Shown here: positions 8,843-17,751 of the stretch, one piece after another
How positions within the stretch are numbered: the stretch's first letter is position 1
Layout of the letters: each line of letters begins with the position of its first letter
NCBI RefSeq assembly: GCF_012843435.1
Contig: NZ_JABAFC010000002.1
Span: 62,001-126,000 of the forward strand
Direction of reading: 5' to 3'
Source: Psychrobacillus sp. BL-248-WT-3
GTDB taxonomy: Bacteria > Bacillota > Bacilli > Bacillales_A > Planococcaceae
DNA: 64,000 nucleotides
Translations under genes and position numbers: made by a program
Notes under the pieces: generated by a model
Told to the model about the DNA's origin: nothing
The model's input: only the letters and a program-made list of their open reading frames with translations
Database searches by the model: none

Positions 8843-8861
8843 ATTAGTAACAGGTACTAAT
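8843..8861. promoter_or_regulatory. FapR operator upstream of fabI
   Basis: Perfect inverted repeat ATTAGTA-ACAGG-TACTAAT, matching the known FapR consensus (TTAGTAC...GTACTAA type), 25 nt before the fabI start. FapR represses fatty-acid synthesis genes and is released by malonyl-CoA. Confidence 0.85.
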
Positions 8862-8885
8862 AACAGGTAAAAACGGGAGGTTCTT

Positions 8886-9665
8886 ATGAAGGACTTAATA
8901 CAGCTAAAAGATAAAAATATTGTAGTGATGGGTGTAGCAAATGAGAGAAGTCTTGCTTGGGGAGTTGCAAAATCCTTATATGACGTAGGCGCTAATGTTA
9001 TTTTTACTTATCGTAAAGAAAGATCATTAGGTAAAATTCAAAAATTATTAAGTGCTAATGACTTGGAAGCTAAGCTAGTAGTAGAATGTGATGTTAATAG
9101 TGATGATAGTATTAAATCCGCATTCGAAACAATAGGCAAGGAAGTGGGAGTCATTCACGGAGTTGTACACTCTGTAGCGTTTGCCCATGCAGAGGATTTA
9201 AAGGATGATTTCATTAAAACATCTAGAGAGGGCTATGCCTTTGCCCAAGATACCAGTGCATATTCTCTAATTGCAGCTGCAAGAGAGGCGGCACCATTTA
9301 TGACAGAGGGCGGATCCATTGTTACGATGACATATTTGGGAGCAGAACGTGTTTTAGAGGGGTACAACGTTATGGGGGTAGCGAAAGCATCATTGGAGGC
9401 GTCGGTAAAATATCTTGCTTTAGACCTAGGTAAACAGAATGTACGAGTCAATGCAATTTCTGCTGGAGCAATTCGTACGTTAGCGGCTAAGGGCATCTCT
9501 TCATTTAACACTATTCTACACAAGATTGAAGAAACAGCTCCTTTACAAAGAAACGTAACACAAGAAGAAGTTGGCGATATGACGGTTGCTCTTTTAGGTA
9601 ATCTGTCCAGAGGAGTCACAGGTGAAATAGTGTACGTAGATTCTGGATACAATATTATGGGATAA
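8886..9665 (+). CDS. fabI: enoyl-[acyl-carrier-protein] reductase FabI
   Basis: A 259-residue short-chain dehydrogenase-type enoyl-ACP reductase that catalyses the last step of each fatty-acid elongation cycle with NAD(P)H. It has a nucleotide loop GVANERSLAWG (about residues 16-26), the SVAFA segment, and catalytic Tyr150, Tyr160 and Lys167 in the Y-x6-K spacing typical of FabI. GGGAGG precedes the ATG, and a FapR box lies just upstream. It is monocistronic, with a hairpin terminator after it. This is the triclosan-target enzyme family. Confidence 0.95.
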   Translation: MKDLIQLKDKNIVVMGVANERSLAWGVAKSLYDVGANVIFTYRKERSLGKIQKLLSANDLEAKLVVECDVNSDDSIKSAFETIGKEVGVIHGVVHSVAFAHAEDLKDDFIKTSREGYAFAQDTSAYSLIAAAREAAPFMTEGGSIVTMTYLGAERVLEGYNVMGVAKASLEASVKYLALDLGKQNVRVNAISAGAIRTLAAKGISSFNTILHKIEETAPLQRNVTQEEVGDMTVALLGNLSRGVTGEIVYVDSGYNIMG

Positions 9666-9671
9666 ATATTA

Positions 9672-9712
9672 GGGACTGTAGTTGATAACTATTCAACTAC
9701 AGCCCTTTTTCT
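9672..9712 (+). terminator. fabI terminator
   Basis: GGGACTGTAGTTG / CAACTACAGCCC stem with TTTTTCTTTT after it. Confidence 0.85.
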
Positions 9713-9822
9713 TTTCTCCTATTGGAACTAGAGAGGCTCCAACTGTTCTCCTGTTTGAAAGGTCTTTTCACTCTGTCATACCTAATTTAAGTCATTCCTT
9801 ATTAATAAAGATTATTAAAAAC

Positions 9823-9847
9823 GTTTTTTTTATGAAAATTAGGGTAT
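9823..9847 (+). promoter_or_regulatory. sigma-B type promoter of katE
   Basis: GTTTTT (9823-9828), 13-nt spacer, GGGTAT (9842-9847), compared with the general-stress consensus GTTTAA-N12-15-GGGTAT. It is 42 nt before the catalase TTG start. B. subtilis katE is sigma-B controlled, which fits. Confidence 0.7.
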
Positions 9848-9888
9848 TTACACAAATAGAGTCGAAATGGATTAGAGGAGGAATTAGT

Positions 9889-11922
9889 TTGGATAAAAAA
9901 GTAAACGAAAATAGCAAACATGAACAATTGGAGCAGTTCCGCGCTGTAGATAAAGATCAAGCTATGACAACTAATCATGGTTTAAAAGTTTCAGAGGATG
10001 AATTTTCTTTAAAAGCCGGAGATCGTGGCCCAACTCTTATGGAGGATTTTCATTTTAGAGAAAAGATGACGCACTTTGATCACGAGCGAATCCCTGAGCG
10101 AATCGTTCATGCGAGAGGGTACGGAGCACATGGAGTCTTTGAGCTTTATGAATCTATGAAGCCTTATACTAAAGCGAAGTTCTTACAAACACCTGGTTCT
10201 AAGACCCCTGTTTTTGTAAGGTTTTCGACGGTGGCTGGCTCCCGAGGTTCAGGTGAGCTAGCACGTGATGCTCGAGGGTTCTCCACTAAATTTTATACGG
10301 AAGAAGGAAACTACGATTTAGTAGCTAATAATATTCCTGTCTTTTTCATTCAAGATGCCATTAAATTCCCTGATTTAATCCATGCGATGAAGCCAGAGCC
10401 TCATAACGAGATGCCACAAGCAGCTACAGCACATGATACATTTTGGGATTTTATAGCGAACAATCAGGAATCGGCACATATGATTATGTGGGCAATGTCG
10501 GATCGGGCAATCCCTAGAAGCTATCGAATGATGGAAGGCTTTGGTGTTCACACCTTCCGATTTGTCAATGAAGAAGGAAAGGCTCATTTTGTTAAATTCC
10601 ATTGGAAGCCTTTGCTTGGAACTCACTCAGTAGTTTGGGATGAAGCACAAAAAATTAATGGTAAGGATCCTGATTTCCACCGCCGTGACCTATATGAAGC
10701 AATAGAAAAGGGCGACTATCCAGAATACGAATTTGGCGTTCAAATTATTGCAGAAGAGGATGAGTTCGCTTTTGACTTTGATATATTAGATCCTACTAAA
10801 ATATGGCCAGAGGAAGATGTTCCAGTTAAACGAATAGGGAAAATGACGTTAAATCGTAATGTAGACAATGTGTTTGCAGAAACAGAGCAGGTTGCTTTCC
10901 ACCCTGGTAATGTCGTTCCTGGAATAGATTTTACAAACGATCCCCTTTTACAAGGACGATTATTCTCCTATACGGATACACAGCTAATAAGACTTGGCGG
11001 TCCAAATTTCCATGAGCTGCCGATTAACCGTCCATTATGTCCATTCCATAATAACCAAAGAGATGGTTATGGTAGACAAACAATCAACGTTGGACAAGTA
11101 AGCTATCACAAAAACTCACTTGCTAACAACACTCCAGCTCCAGTAAGTGAAGCAGAGGGGGGCTATGCACATTACCAAGAAAAAATAGATGCACGTAAAG
11201 TAAGAGCCCGTAGTGAAAGCTTTAAGGATCATTTCACACAAGCTACGATGTTCTGGAACAGTATGAGTCAACCTGAGAAAGAACATATTGTTGAAGCATT
11301 TAGCTTTGAGCTTGGTAAATGTGTAGAGAAGTCTGTACGTACACAAGCATTAGAAATGATTGCGAATATAGATTTAGATATGGCTAGTAAGGTAGCGGAG
11401 AATCTAGGGATGGTTATTCAAGGAACTGCTGATAATAAGGTTACAAAATCTTCACCAGCGTTAAGTCAGCTAAATACCGTGATGAAGCCGGATACTAGAA
11501 AAATTGCTATTTTAGTAGGTGATGGCTTCGACGAGGAATTATTAAGCTTTATCGATGCACTAAAAGCAAAAGGAACTCTTCCTATGGTTGTAAGCGATCA
11601 CCATGGAAGTGTTACTGGTGCAAACGGTGCAAGCTTACCAGTAGATCACACCTTCTTAACAGCGGATTCGGTTTTATTTGATGCAGTCTACGTGGCTAGC
11701 AATAATGGAACAACACCGGCATTTAAGAAGAATGCGATGTTATTTGTCCAAGAAGCATTTACTCACTATAAGCCTATCGGATCTACCTTTAGTGGCGACG
11801 AGCTACTAGAAGAAATGGGACTTGTAGGTCAAATTGGTGTGTTAGCTAATGACAAAGTACATTTTGTAGATGACTTCATCAATGCAGTGGCAGCACATCG
11901 CTTTTGGGATCGTGCAGTTTAA
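9889..11922 (+). CDS. katE: large-subunit (clade 2) catalase with C-terminal DJ-1/PfpI-like domain
   Basis: A 677-residue heme catalase that disproportionates hydrogen peroxide. The start is the TTG at 9889, behind GAGGAGG; the frame is open further upstream, but that region covers the fabI terminator and the sigma-B promoter. The core shows the distal His in RIVHARGYGAHG, the FSTVAGSRGS segment and the proximal heme Tyr in RLFSYTDTQ. The last about 160 residues (KIAILVGDGFDEELLS...) form the flavodoxin/DJ-1-like domain seen only in large catalases. The length matches B. subtilis KatE. Confidence 0.95.
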   Translation: MDKKVNENSKHEQLEQFRAVDKDQAMTTNHGLKVSEDEFSLKAGDRGPTLMEDFHFREKMTHFDHERIPERIVHARGYGAHGVFELYESMKPYTKAKFLQTPGSKTPVFVRFSTVAGSRGSGELARDARGFSTKFYTEEGNYDLVANNIPVFFIQDAIKFPDLIHAMKPEPHNEMPQAATAHDTFWDFIANNQESAHMIMWAMSDRAIPRSYRMMEGFGVHTFRFVNEEGKAHFVKFHWKPLLGTHSVVWDEAQKINGKDPDFHRRDLYEAIEKGDYPEYEFGVQIIAEEDEFAFDFDILDPTKIWPEEDVPVKRIGKMTLNRNVDNVFAETEQVAFHPGNVVPGIDFTNDPLLQGRLFSYTDTQLIRLGGPNFHELPINRPLCPFHNNQRDGYGRQTINVGQVSYHKNSLANNTPAPVSEAEGGYAHYQEKIDARKVRARSESFKDHFTQATMFWNSMSQPEKEHIVEAFSFELGKCVEKSVRTQALEMIANIDLDMASKVAENLGMVIQGTADNKVTKSSPALSQLNTVMKPDTRKIAILVGDGFDEELLSFIDALKAKGTLPMVVSDHHGSVTGANGASLPVDHTFLTADSVLFDAVYVASNNGTTPAFKKNAMLFVQEAFTHYKPIGSTFSGDELLEEMGLVGQIGVLANDKVHFVDDFINAVAAHRFWDRAV

Positions 11923-11936
11923 TAAGGTTACAGTTA

Positions 11937-11974
11937 AAGAGGTATGTCCTTTAATACAGGGCATACCTCTTTTG
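11937..11974 (+). terminator. katE terminator
   Basis: AAAGAGGTATG / CATACCTCTTTT stem-loop shortly after the catalase stop. Confidence 0.8.
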
Positions 11975-12075
11975 ATTGAGATTAACTTAATGAAATTAAG
12001 GGCATTGTTAACAATAGAAGGAACATTATCACCCAAACGAGAAGTAATAGAAAGAGGTATGAGGAGGAGAGCTAT

Positions 12076-13416
12076 ATGCATTACGTGATTATAGGCGGTG
12101 ATGCAGCTGGTATGAGTGCTGCAATGGAGATTTTTCGCAATGATTCTACAGCAGAAATTACGACTTTAGAAAAAGGAAATATTTACTCATACGGACAATG
12201 TGGCCTACCATATGTAGTTGGCCAAAAAATATTTTCTACGACAGATGTAATCGCACGAAGCGTGGAGATGTTTCGAACGAAATACAAGATTGATGCAAAG
12301 ATTGGGCATGAAGTAACGGATGTAAACCCTCTGAACAAAACAGTTGCAGGTAATGTATTAGTAACTGGAGAAAGATTTGAAGTTAAGTATGACCGCCTAT
12401 TAGTAGCAACAGGTGCTAGCTCCATCGTACCTGATTGGGGGGGGACACAACTAGATGGAATACATACATTTAAAACCATTCCGCAAACGGAGGCATTAAT
12501 AGCTGAACTGAAAGATGTGAACCACGTAACTATTATCGGTGGAGGATATATTGGTTTAGAAATGGCAGAAAACATAAGAGAAATTGGTAAAAAGGTCCGA
12601 GTAATTCAACGTGGAGATCGACTAATGCCAATTCTTGATCCAGAGATGTCAGACATATTACTACAAAAGGCAAAGGAAAAACATGTGGAGGTCAAACTAA
12701 ATGAGGAGGTTAAATCCTTTACGGGAAACACACGAGTCCAAGAAGTGGTAACTGACAAAGGGACCTACTCAACAGACTTAGTGTTGATAGCTATTGGCAT
12801 AAAACCAGCAACTAATTTCCTTAAGGAGACAGGAATAGAAACTCTAGAGAATGGAGCCATAATCGTAAATGAATATTTGGAAACAAGTATTCCAGATATT
12901 TATGCGGCAGGAGATTGCGCCACTCATTTTAATCGTTTGAAACAAAAAAACGATTATATCCCGCTAGGTACTACTGCCAATAAACAAGGTAGGCTTGCAG
13001 GATTCAATATGATTGGAGAAAAAATACCGTTTAAAGGTATTGTCGGTACCTCTATTATGAAATTCTTTGAATTGTCGATTGGTAGAACCGGACTGTCAGA
13101 GGAGGAAGTAAAGGGACTAGACATTCCTTTCGACACAAGTACGATTGAGGCAAGTGATATTGCAGGGTATTATCCTGGTAAAGAGTTAATGCAGATAAAA
13201 CTTCTTTATCGCAAAGAGGATCAATTGCTTCTAGGTGGGCAGATCGTTGGGGGGCATGGAGTAGACAAGCGCACTGATGTATTGGCTACTGCCCTGTACC
13301 ATGGTATGACGCTCCCGGATTTATTAGACCTGGACTTATCGTATGCTCCTCCATTTAACGGTGTATGGGATCCTTTGCAGCAGCTTGCTAAAAGAAACTT
13401 TGATAAGAATAAATAA
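12076..13416 (+). CDS. cdr: CoA-disulfide reductase / FAD-NAD(P) oxidoreductase
   Basis: A 446-residue pyridine-nucleotide disulfide reductase. The N-terminal FAD loop is GGDAAG (residues 7-12), with a single redox Cys at 42 in YGQCGLPY, the hallmark of the CoA-disulfide reductase/NADH oxidase group. The second dinucleotide fold is IIGGGYIGLEMAE, the FAD-binding DIYAAGDCA follows, and a dimerisation domain ends the protein. It keeps coenzyme A reduced in organisms that use it as a thiol. A ribosome site GAGGAGAG precedes the ATG. Its place after catalase suggests an oxidative-stress role. Confidence 0.88.
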   Translation: MHYVIIGGDAAGMSAAMEIFRNDSTAEITTLEKGNIYSYGQCGLPYVVGQKIFSTTDVIARSVEMFRTKYKIDAKIGHEVTDVNPLNKTVAGNVLVTGERFEVKYDRLLVATGASSIVPDWGGTQLDGIHTFKTIPQTEALIAELKDVNHVTIIGGGYIGLEMAENIREIGKKVRVIQRGDRLMPILDPEMSDILLQKAKEKHVEVKLNEEVKSFTGNTRVQEVVTDKGTYSTDLVLIAIGIKPATNFLKETGIETLENGAIIVNEYLETSIPDIYAAGDCATHFNRLKQKNDYIPLGTTANKQGRLAGFNMIGEKIPFKGIVGTSIMKFFELSIGRTGLSEEEVKGLDIPFDTSTIEASDIAGYYPGKELMQIKLLYRKEDQLLLGGQIVGGHGVDKRTDVLATALYHGMTLPDLLDLDLSYAPPFNGVWDPLQQLAKRNFDKNK

Positions 13417-13438
13417 AGAAAAGTGGGGGAATTGAGAG

Positions 13439-13984
13439 ATGGAAATAGAGACAAAGGAATATAAGGTTAGAGATATCTCATATAAGATTAGATCGGCTAG
13501 TCAGCTGGATGCAAAGCAGCTGTCCGAGGTAAGGGTTCAAATCGACGGGGAAACGGAGAATCTAGATAGAGAACAAGGGGAAGCATTCATTGATGTCACA
13601 GGCTTTGAAAAGCTAATTGAAGATGACACCCTTTCCGTGAACAATCTCTTTTTAGTCGCAGAGATTGAGGGAAGGATTGTTGGTTTTTCTAGATGTGAAG
13701 GGAATGGCTTAAAGCGGTTTGCGCATAAAGTGGAATTTGGTGTGTGTGTCTTAAAAGAATATTGGGGGCTGAGTATCGGTACCAACCTATTGAAGGAGTC
13801 TATCGCTTGGGCGGATGCCGGTAGTATCAAAAAAATCTCATTAAATGTATTACATACAAACGAAAAAGCGATTACCTTATATAAAAGGTATGGTTTCGAG
13901 GTAGAGGGTATATTAAAAAATGATAAAATGTTAAAGGATGGAAAATACTATCACACAGTTGTGATGGGACGTTCTTTCATTTAA
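13439..13984 (+). CDS. GNAT-family N-acetyltransferase
   Basis: A 181-residue acetyl-CoA-dependent acetyltransferase. The segment EFGVCVLKEYWGLSIGTNLLKESIAWA carries the acetyl-CoA pyrophosphate-binding motif A in the form LSIGTN, and NVLHTNEKAITLYKRYGFEVEG is the usual C-terminal motif B. The substrate is not evident. It lies 22 nt after the CoA-disulfide reductase gene, so the two are probably co-transcribed. Confidence 0.85.
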   Translation: MEIETKEYKVRDISYKIRSASQLDAKQLSEVRVQIDGETENLDREQGEAFIDVTGFEKLIEDDTLSVNNLFLVAEIEGRIVGFSRCEGNGLKRFAHKVEFGVCVLKEYWGLSIGTNLLKESIAWADAGSIKKISLNVLHTNEKAITLYKRYGFEVEGILKNDKMLKDGKYYHTVVMGRSFI

Positions 13985-14051
13985 AATAAAATTTAGTTGA
14001 CTATTCTAAACTCATTGAATATACTATTAAAAATCAATTTATATTATTTAG

Positions 14052-14289
14052 GCAAAGAAAAGGACATGAGTCATTTAGGTAATTTCTTATTAGAGAGCAG
14101 GGTCATCGGCTGAAAGCCCTGTAAGAAAAACGTATGATTTACCGCCTTGGAGCTATTATGGGGAACAACTAGTATCCATAATCGGGAAACCGTTATCTTT
14201 TTAGAGAGCCGTATTTTTTATTCGACGGCAAAATTAGGGTGGAACCACGACCACGCTCGTCCCTTTACCAGGACGGGTGTGGTTTTTTG
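14052..14289 (+). promoter_or_regulatory. T-box leader 1 (threonine), with terminator
   Basis: Stem I contains the GCTGAAAGCC distal-loop region. The specifier codon is ACC (Thr) in GATTTACCGCCTTGG. The conserved T-box AGGGTGGAACCACG is at 14236-14249, followed by the terminator CCACGCTCGTCC / GGACGGGTGTGG plus T6 (14251-14289). Uncharged tRNA-Thr is expected to favour antitermination. It is the first of two tandem leaders. Confidence 0.92.
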
Positions 14290-14311
14290 TATGCACAATT
14301 TTATATTTAAG

Positions 14312-14548
14312 CTATGAAAAGGACATGAATTATTCAACAACTTCTAATTAGAGAGCAGGGTCATTGGCTGAAAGCCCTGTTAGAAAGGCGAATAGTTTAC
14401 CACCTTGAGCTATTATGGGGAACAACTAGTATCCATAATCGGGAAACCGTTATATTTTATGAGAGCCGTATTTGTTAATGTCGGCAAAATTAGGGTGGAA
14501 CCACGACCACACTCGTCCCTTTACCGGGATGGGTGTGGTCTTTTTTTA
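14312..14548 (+). promoter_or_regulatory. T-box leader 2 (threonine), with terminator
   Basis: A second, very similar copy about 256 nt downstream of the first. The specifier is ACC in AGTTTACCACCTTG, the T-box AGGGTGGAACCACG is at 14492-14505, and the terminator is 14507-14548. Tandem T-boxes sharpen the response because both must antiterminate. An open frame covering this leader is not a gene. Confidence 0.92.
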
Positions 14549-14579
14549 TTATGTAAAACAAAACGAGGAGGAATTAATT

Positions 14580-15773
14580 ATGTCAGTAAAAGCCGAGGGA
14601 AGATTAAGTCATCAAAAATTAGGTCAGCAACTAGAATTATTTATGTCCATGGAGGAAGCTCCAGGTATGCCATTTTATTTGCCAAAAGGAATGGTTTTAC
14701 GAAATGAACTCGAAAATTTATGGAGAGAAAAACATCAGCGAGCGGGCTATCAGGAGATAAAAACTCCTATCATGATGAAGCAGGAGCTGTGGGAGAAATC
14801 GGGACACTGGGATCATTACCATGAAAACATGTATTTTGCTGATGTGGATGAACAAAAGTATGCGATTAAGCCAATGAACTGTCCGGGAGCAGTTTTAATC
14901 TTTAATAGTAAAAGAAGAGGCTATCGAGAACTTCCTATACGATATGCAGAGCTAGGGTTAGTACACCGTCATGAGCTTTCGGGATCTTTGAATGGTCTAT
15001 TGCGTGTTCGAGCATTTACTCAAGACGATGCACATCTGTTTGTTCTAGAAGAGCAAATTGAAAGTGAGCTTGCGAAGGTGTTAGATCTAGTAGATGAATT
15101 CTACCGGAAATTTGGATTTAGCTATAAAGTGGAGCTATCAACTCGTCCAGAGGATTTTATGGGCTCTGTGGAAGTATGGGACCAAGCAGAAGAAGCGCTA
15201 GAATCGGTATTGAAGAGTAAACAGGTTGAATATCAAGTAAACGAGGGAGATGGAGCTTTTTACGGTCCTAAAATTGACTTTCATATACTCGATTCACTTG
15301 GACGTAGCTGGCAGTGTGGAACAGTTCAGCTTGATTTTCAAATGCCGGAAAAATTTAATTGCCAGTACGTCGATGAAAACAATCAACTACGTCGTCCTAT
15401 CATGATTCACCGAGCAATATATGGTTCTATCGAACGTTTTATCGCGATTCTATTAGAACACTTTCAAGGTAATTTTCCACTTTGGCTAGCCCCGGTTCAA
15501 GTGAAGGTGTTGCCTATCGCAGACGCTCATCTAGCTTATGCGGAGGAAGTAAAGTCGCGGCTACAACAAGAAGGCTACCGGGTAGAAGTAGATGACCGCG
15601 TAGAAAAAATTGGATTGAAGATACGAGAGGCAGCCATGCAAAAACATCCGTATATGCTGATCATTGGTGACCAGGAAATGGAGAATCAAGTTGTTTCCGT
15701 TAGGAAGCATCGAGTAGGAAGCCTTGGTGATATTGGGATAGAAGCATTTATTGGACACCACCTGAGAGAGTAA
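14580..15773 (+). CDS. truncated-form threonyl-tRNA synthetase (catalytic plus anticodon domains only)
   Basis: A 397-residue class II synthetase, against about 640 for the usual bacterial ThrRS. It begins inside the catalytic domain: the N-terminal TGS and editing domains are absent. Class II motifs and zinc ligands are present: Cys in MNCPGA, His in TQDDAHLF and His in MIHRAIYGSIERF. The GFTQDDAH-type loop and a C-terminal anticodon-binding domain (VKVLPIADAH...) follow. GAGGAGG precedes the ATG. Tandem Thr T-boxes regulate it. It may be an auxiliary enzyme made on threonine starvation or inhibitor stress; without the editing domain, Ser-tRNA-Thr correction is unlikely. Confidence 0.88.
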   Translation: MSVKAEGRLSHQKLGQQLELFMSMEEAPGMPFYLPKGMVLRNELENLWREKHQRAGYQEIKTPIMMKQELWEKSGHWDHYHENMYFADVDEQKYAIKPMNCPGAVLIFNSKRRGYRELPIRYAELGLVHRHELSGSLNGLLRVRAFTQDDAHLFVLEEQIESELAKVLDLVDEFYRKFGFSYKVELSTRPEDFMGSVEVWDQAEEALESVLKSKQVEYQVNEGDGAFYGPKIDFHILDSLGRSWQCGTVQLDFQMPEKFNCQYVDENNQLRRPIMIHRAIYGSIERFIAILLEHFQGNFPLWLAPVQVKVLPIADAHLAYAEEVKSRLQQEGYRVEVDDRVEKIGLKIREAAMQKHPYMLIIGDQEMENQVVSVRKHRVGSLGDIGIEAFIGHHLRE

Positions 15774-15803
15774 AGTTGTTGTGGTAAGTGGATAGGATGA
15801 CGG

Positions 15804-15920
15804 ATTGTCGTAAAGTATCCGGTCATTGTAGTAATCGGAGGGTGGATTGTCGTAAACTTGCTGGAACTTGTGAGGGTATGGAGCGTCATGCGGTCAACCG
15901 AGCCATCGAATTGTAGTAGA
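15804..15920 (+). repeat. degenerate 21-nt periodic array (ATTGTCGTAAA units)
   Basis: ATTGTCGTAAA at 15804 and 15846, ATTGTAGTAAT at 15825 and ATTGTAGTAGA at 15910 fall on a 21-nt grid, with weaker units between. No coding or RNA function is recognised. Confidence 0.55.
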
Positions 15921-15992
15921 GATCCTTTAGCACCATTAAAAAAGGATTTTATGGCCACCATCTCGAATAAACTCTCGATAGGAAGTGTCGCT

Positions 15993-16742
15993 ATGGTTAA
16001 ATGGTTTATCTTGTTTGGTGGAATAGTTTTATTAGGGATTAACTTTTATGCTGTCTATGACGTGTACCAGCCGAAAGTTGGTCCTATAGGAAGTGGAAGA
16101 ATATCTATGTACTTTTGGATAAGCATTTTTATTAGTACCCTGTCAGGGATAATTGCCATATCTCAATTCTTTGTATTATTTGCCTATGATCAACGTAATA
16201 AAAATTTTCCTAGAATGGAAACGAAACGGTTTGTACTACGCCAGATAGAGCTGACCGATGCAGAAGAGGTATTCTATTATTTTTCTCAGTATGAGGTTAT
16301 GAAGTACTATGATCTTGATGTCTTAAAGGATGTTAGTGAAGCAAGAAGAATAATAAAAAACTGGCAGACAAAATACCATAAAAACGAAGGCTTGCGTTGG
16401 GGAATAGCGACAAAGGAAGACAATAAGATTATTGGAAGCTGTGGGTTCCATAATTGGGAGAAAGAACATTTCAAAGCGGAAATCGGTTTTGAGGTTACGC
16501 CAGAATACTGGCGAAGCGGAGTGATGACGGAGGTTTTGCAGCCTATACTAACTTATGGCTTTGAAAAGATGGAGCTTCACAGAATAGAAGCCCTCTATGA
16601 TCCCGACAATATGGCATCCAAAAAAACATTGGAAAAAGCAGGATTTATATATGAGGGTACATTAAGAGAATCTGCGTTTGAAAAAGGACAATTTTGTGAT
16701 GCTTCCATTTGCTCTTTGTTAAAAAAGGAGTTTGCTAAATAG
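15993..16742 (+). CDS. membrane-anchored GNAT acetyltransferase (RimJ/RimL-like)
   Basis: A 249-residue protein from the ATG at 15993 (preceded by AGGAAGTG). Two N-terminal transmembrane helices (about residues 4-24 and 38-64) are followed by a RimJ/RimL-type acetyltransferase domain (METKRFVLRQIELTDAEEVF...), with the acetyl-CoA region in the EYWRSGVMTEVL stretch and NMASKKTLEKAGFIYEG at the end. An open frame 135 nt further upstream would run into the 21-nt repeat and is not accepted. The membrane helices are unusual for this family, so either it is a real fusion or the helices belong to a decayed upstream gene. Confidence 0.75.
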   Translation: MVKWFILFGGIVLLGINFYAVYDVYQPKVGPIGSGRISMYFWISIFISTLSGIIAISQFFVLFAYDQRNKNFPRMETKRFVLRQIELTDAEEVFYYFSQYEVMKYYDLDVLKDVSEARRIIKNWQTKYHKNEGLRWGIATKEDNKIIGSCGFHNWEKEHFKAEIGFEVTPEYWRSGVMTEVLQPILTYGFEKMELHRIEALYDPDNMASKKTLEKAGFIYEGTLRESAFEKGQFCDASICSLLKKEFAK

Positions 16743-16754
16743 CAAACCCCTTTA
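16722..16754. terminator. bidirectional terminator between the GNAT and degV genes
   Basis: AAAGGAGTTTGCT / AGCAAACCCCTTT stem overlapping the GNAT stop codon. Confidence 0.65.
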
Positions 16755-16763
16755 TAAATTATA

Positions 16764-17612
16764 TTAATATCGAACCCAGCTCAGACCAATGGTACCTTCT
16801 CCCGCATGCACTCCTACACAGGCACTTAGTGGGATAACAATTACCTTAAGGTTAGGGAATTCCTGCAGGATTTCTTCTCTCCACGTTTGAGCATCCTTTT
16901 TGTTGTTGCAGTTGATTACTGCAACTTCTGGAACTTCTGCTATTTTCATATCTTTTCGAAGGCGTCCCATTACATAGTTTTTAGCTCTTTTAGTAGCACG
17001 TACTTTTTCTGTCGGGACGGTTTTTCCATTATCAAAGGAAATAACCACTTTTATATTTAATAGATTGCTAAGAAACGCTGCTGTGCCGGAAACGCGACCA
17101 CTTTTATGAAGCTGAGTCAAGCTAGATGGAATGAAGGATAACTCAGAGTTATTTGTCATATTTTCTATATGAGCTACAACTTCCTCTACGCCTCGGCCTT
17201 CTTCTAACAAGCTTTTCCCAACCTCTAGCATTTTGACCATTGGATAAGAGCCTATTTTCGAGTCAATGGAATATACTTTGAAATTGGCCATTTTAGAAGC
17301 GGTTTGTGAGCTGTGGTAGGTGCCAGACAAACCGCTTGATGTATGGACGGCAACTGCACAATCATATCCTTCTGCTTTTAGGTCTTCATATAGTTGTACC
17401 ATTTCACCAATTGGAGGCTGAGAGGTCTTTGGATGAACTTTAGCATTTCTTAATTTGTCATAGAATTCATCATGTGTCATATCAATCGTTTCTTTGAATG
17501 CACCCTCTTCAAAAACAATATTTAACGGTAAGACATGTATATTATGTTTTTCAATAAATGATTGTTCCAATAAAGCGGCAGTATCAGTGATCCAAGCAAC
17601 TTTTTTATTCAC
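16764..17612 (-). CDS. DegV family fatty-acid-binding protein
   Basis: A 282-residue DegV-fold protein. The N-terminus VAWITDTAALLEQSF and later TSQPPIGEM, VHTSSGLSGTY and the central SSLTQLHKSGRVSGT segment are the conserved lipid-cavity motifs. Family members bind a fatty acid and, in Firmicutes such as S. aureus, act as FakB partners of the fatty-acid kinase FakA. No fakA is seen here. I chose the GTG at 17612, behind AAGGAGA; an ATG 66 nt upstream lacks a ribosome site and adds a non-family extension. Confidence 0.88.
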   Translation of the reverse strand: MNKKVAWITDTAALLEQSFIEKHNIHVLPLNIVFEEGAFKETIDMTHDEFYDKLRNAKVHPKTSQPPIGEMVQLYEDLKAEGYDCAVAVHTSSGLSGTYHSSQTASKMANFKVYSIDSKIGSYPMVKMLEVGKSLLEEGRGVEEVVAHIENMTNNSELSFIPSSLTQLHKSGRVSGTAAFLSNLLNIKVVISFDNGKTVPTEKVRATKRAKNYVMGRLRKDMKIAEVPEVAVINCNNKKDAQTWREEILQEFPNLKVIVIPLSACVGVHAGEGTIGLSWVRY

Positions 17613-17751
17613 AGTTGATAATCTCCTTAATAAAAATAATTTGTTAGCGATAATGTAACGCAGATGAATACATATCAATAGTGTTACTTGTCATGTTTTG
17701 TCGAAATTTCGGGAACTGGAACATATTTTGAACATATTTAGAGGAGGTGAA

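Noticed and set aside
9799-9817. TTAATAA-AGA-TTATTAA dyad as a PerR box before katE
   Set aside because: Does not match TTATAAT-N-ATTATAA, and large catalases are usually under sigma-B; left uncalled.
9682-9888. N-terminal extension of the catalase frame
   Set aside because: It spans the fabI terminator and the sigma-B promoter; the TTG at 9889 has a strong ribosome site and gives the family length.
14405-14707. ORF over T-box leader 2
   Set aside because: Reads through a structured leader and terminator; the synthetase start at 14580 is in another frame with GAGGAGG before it.
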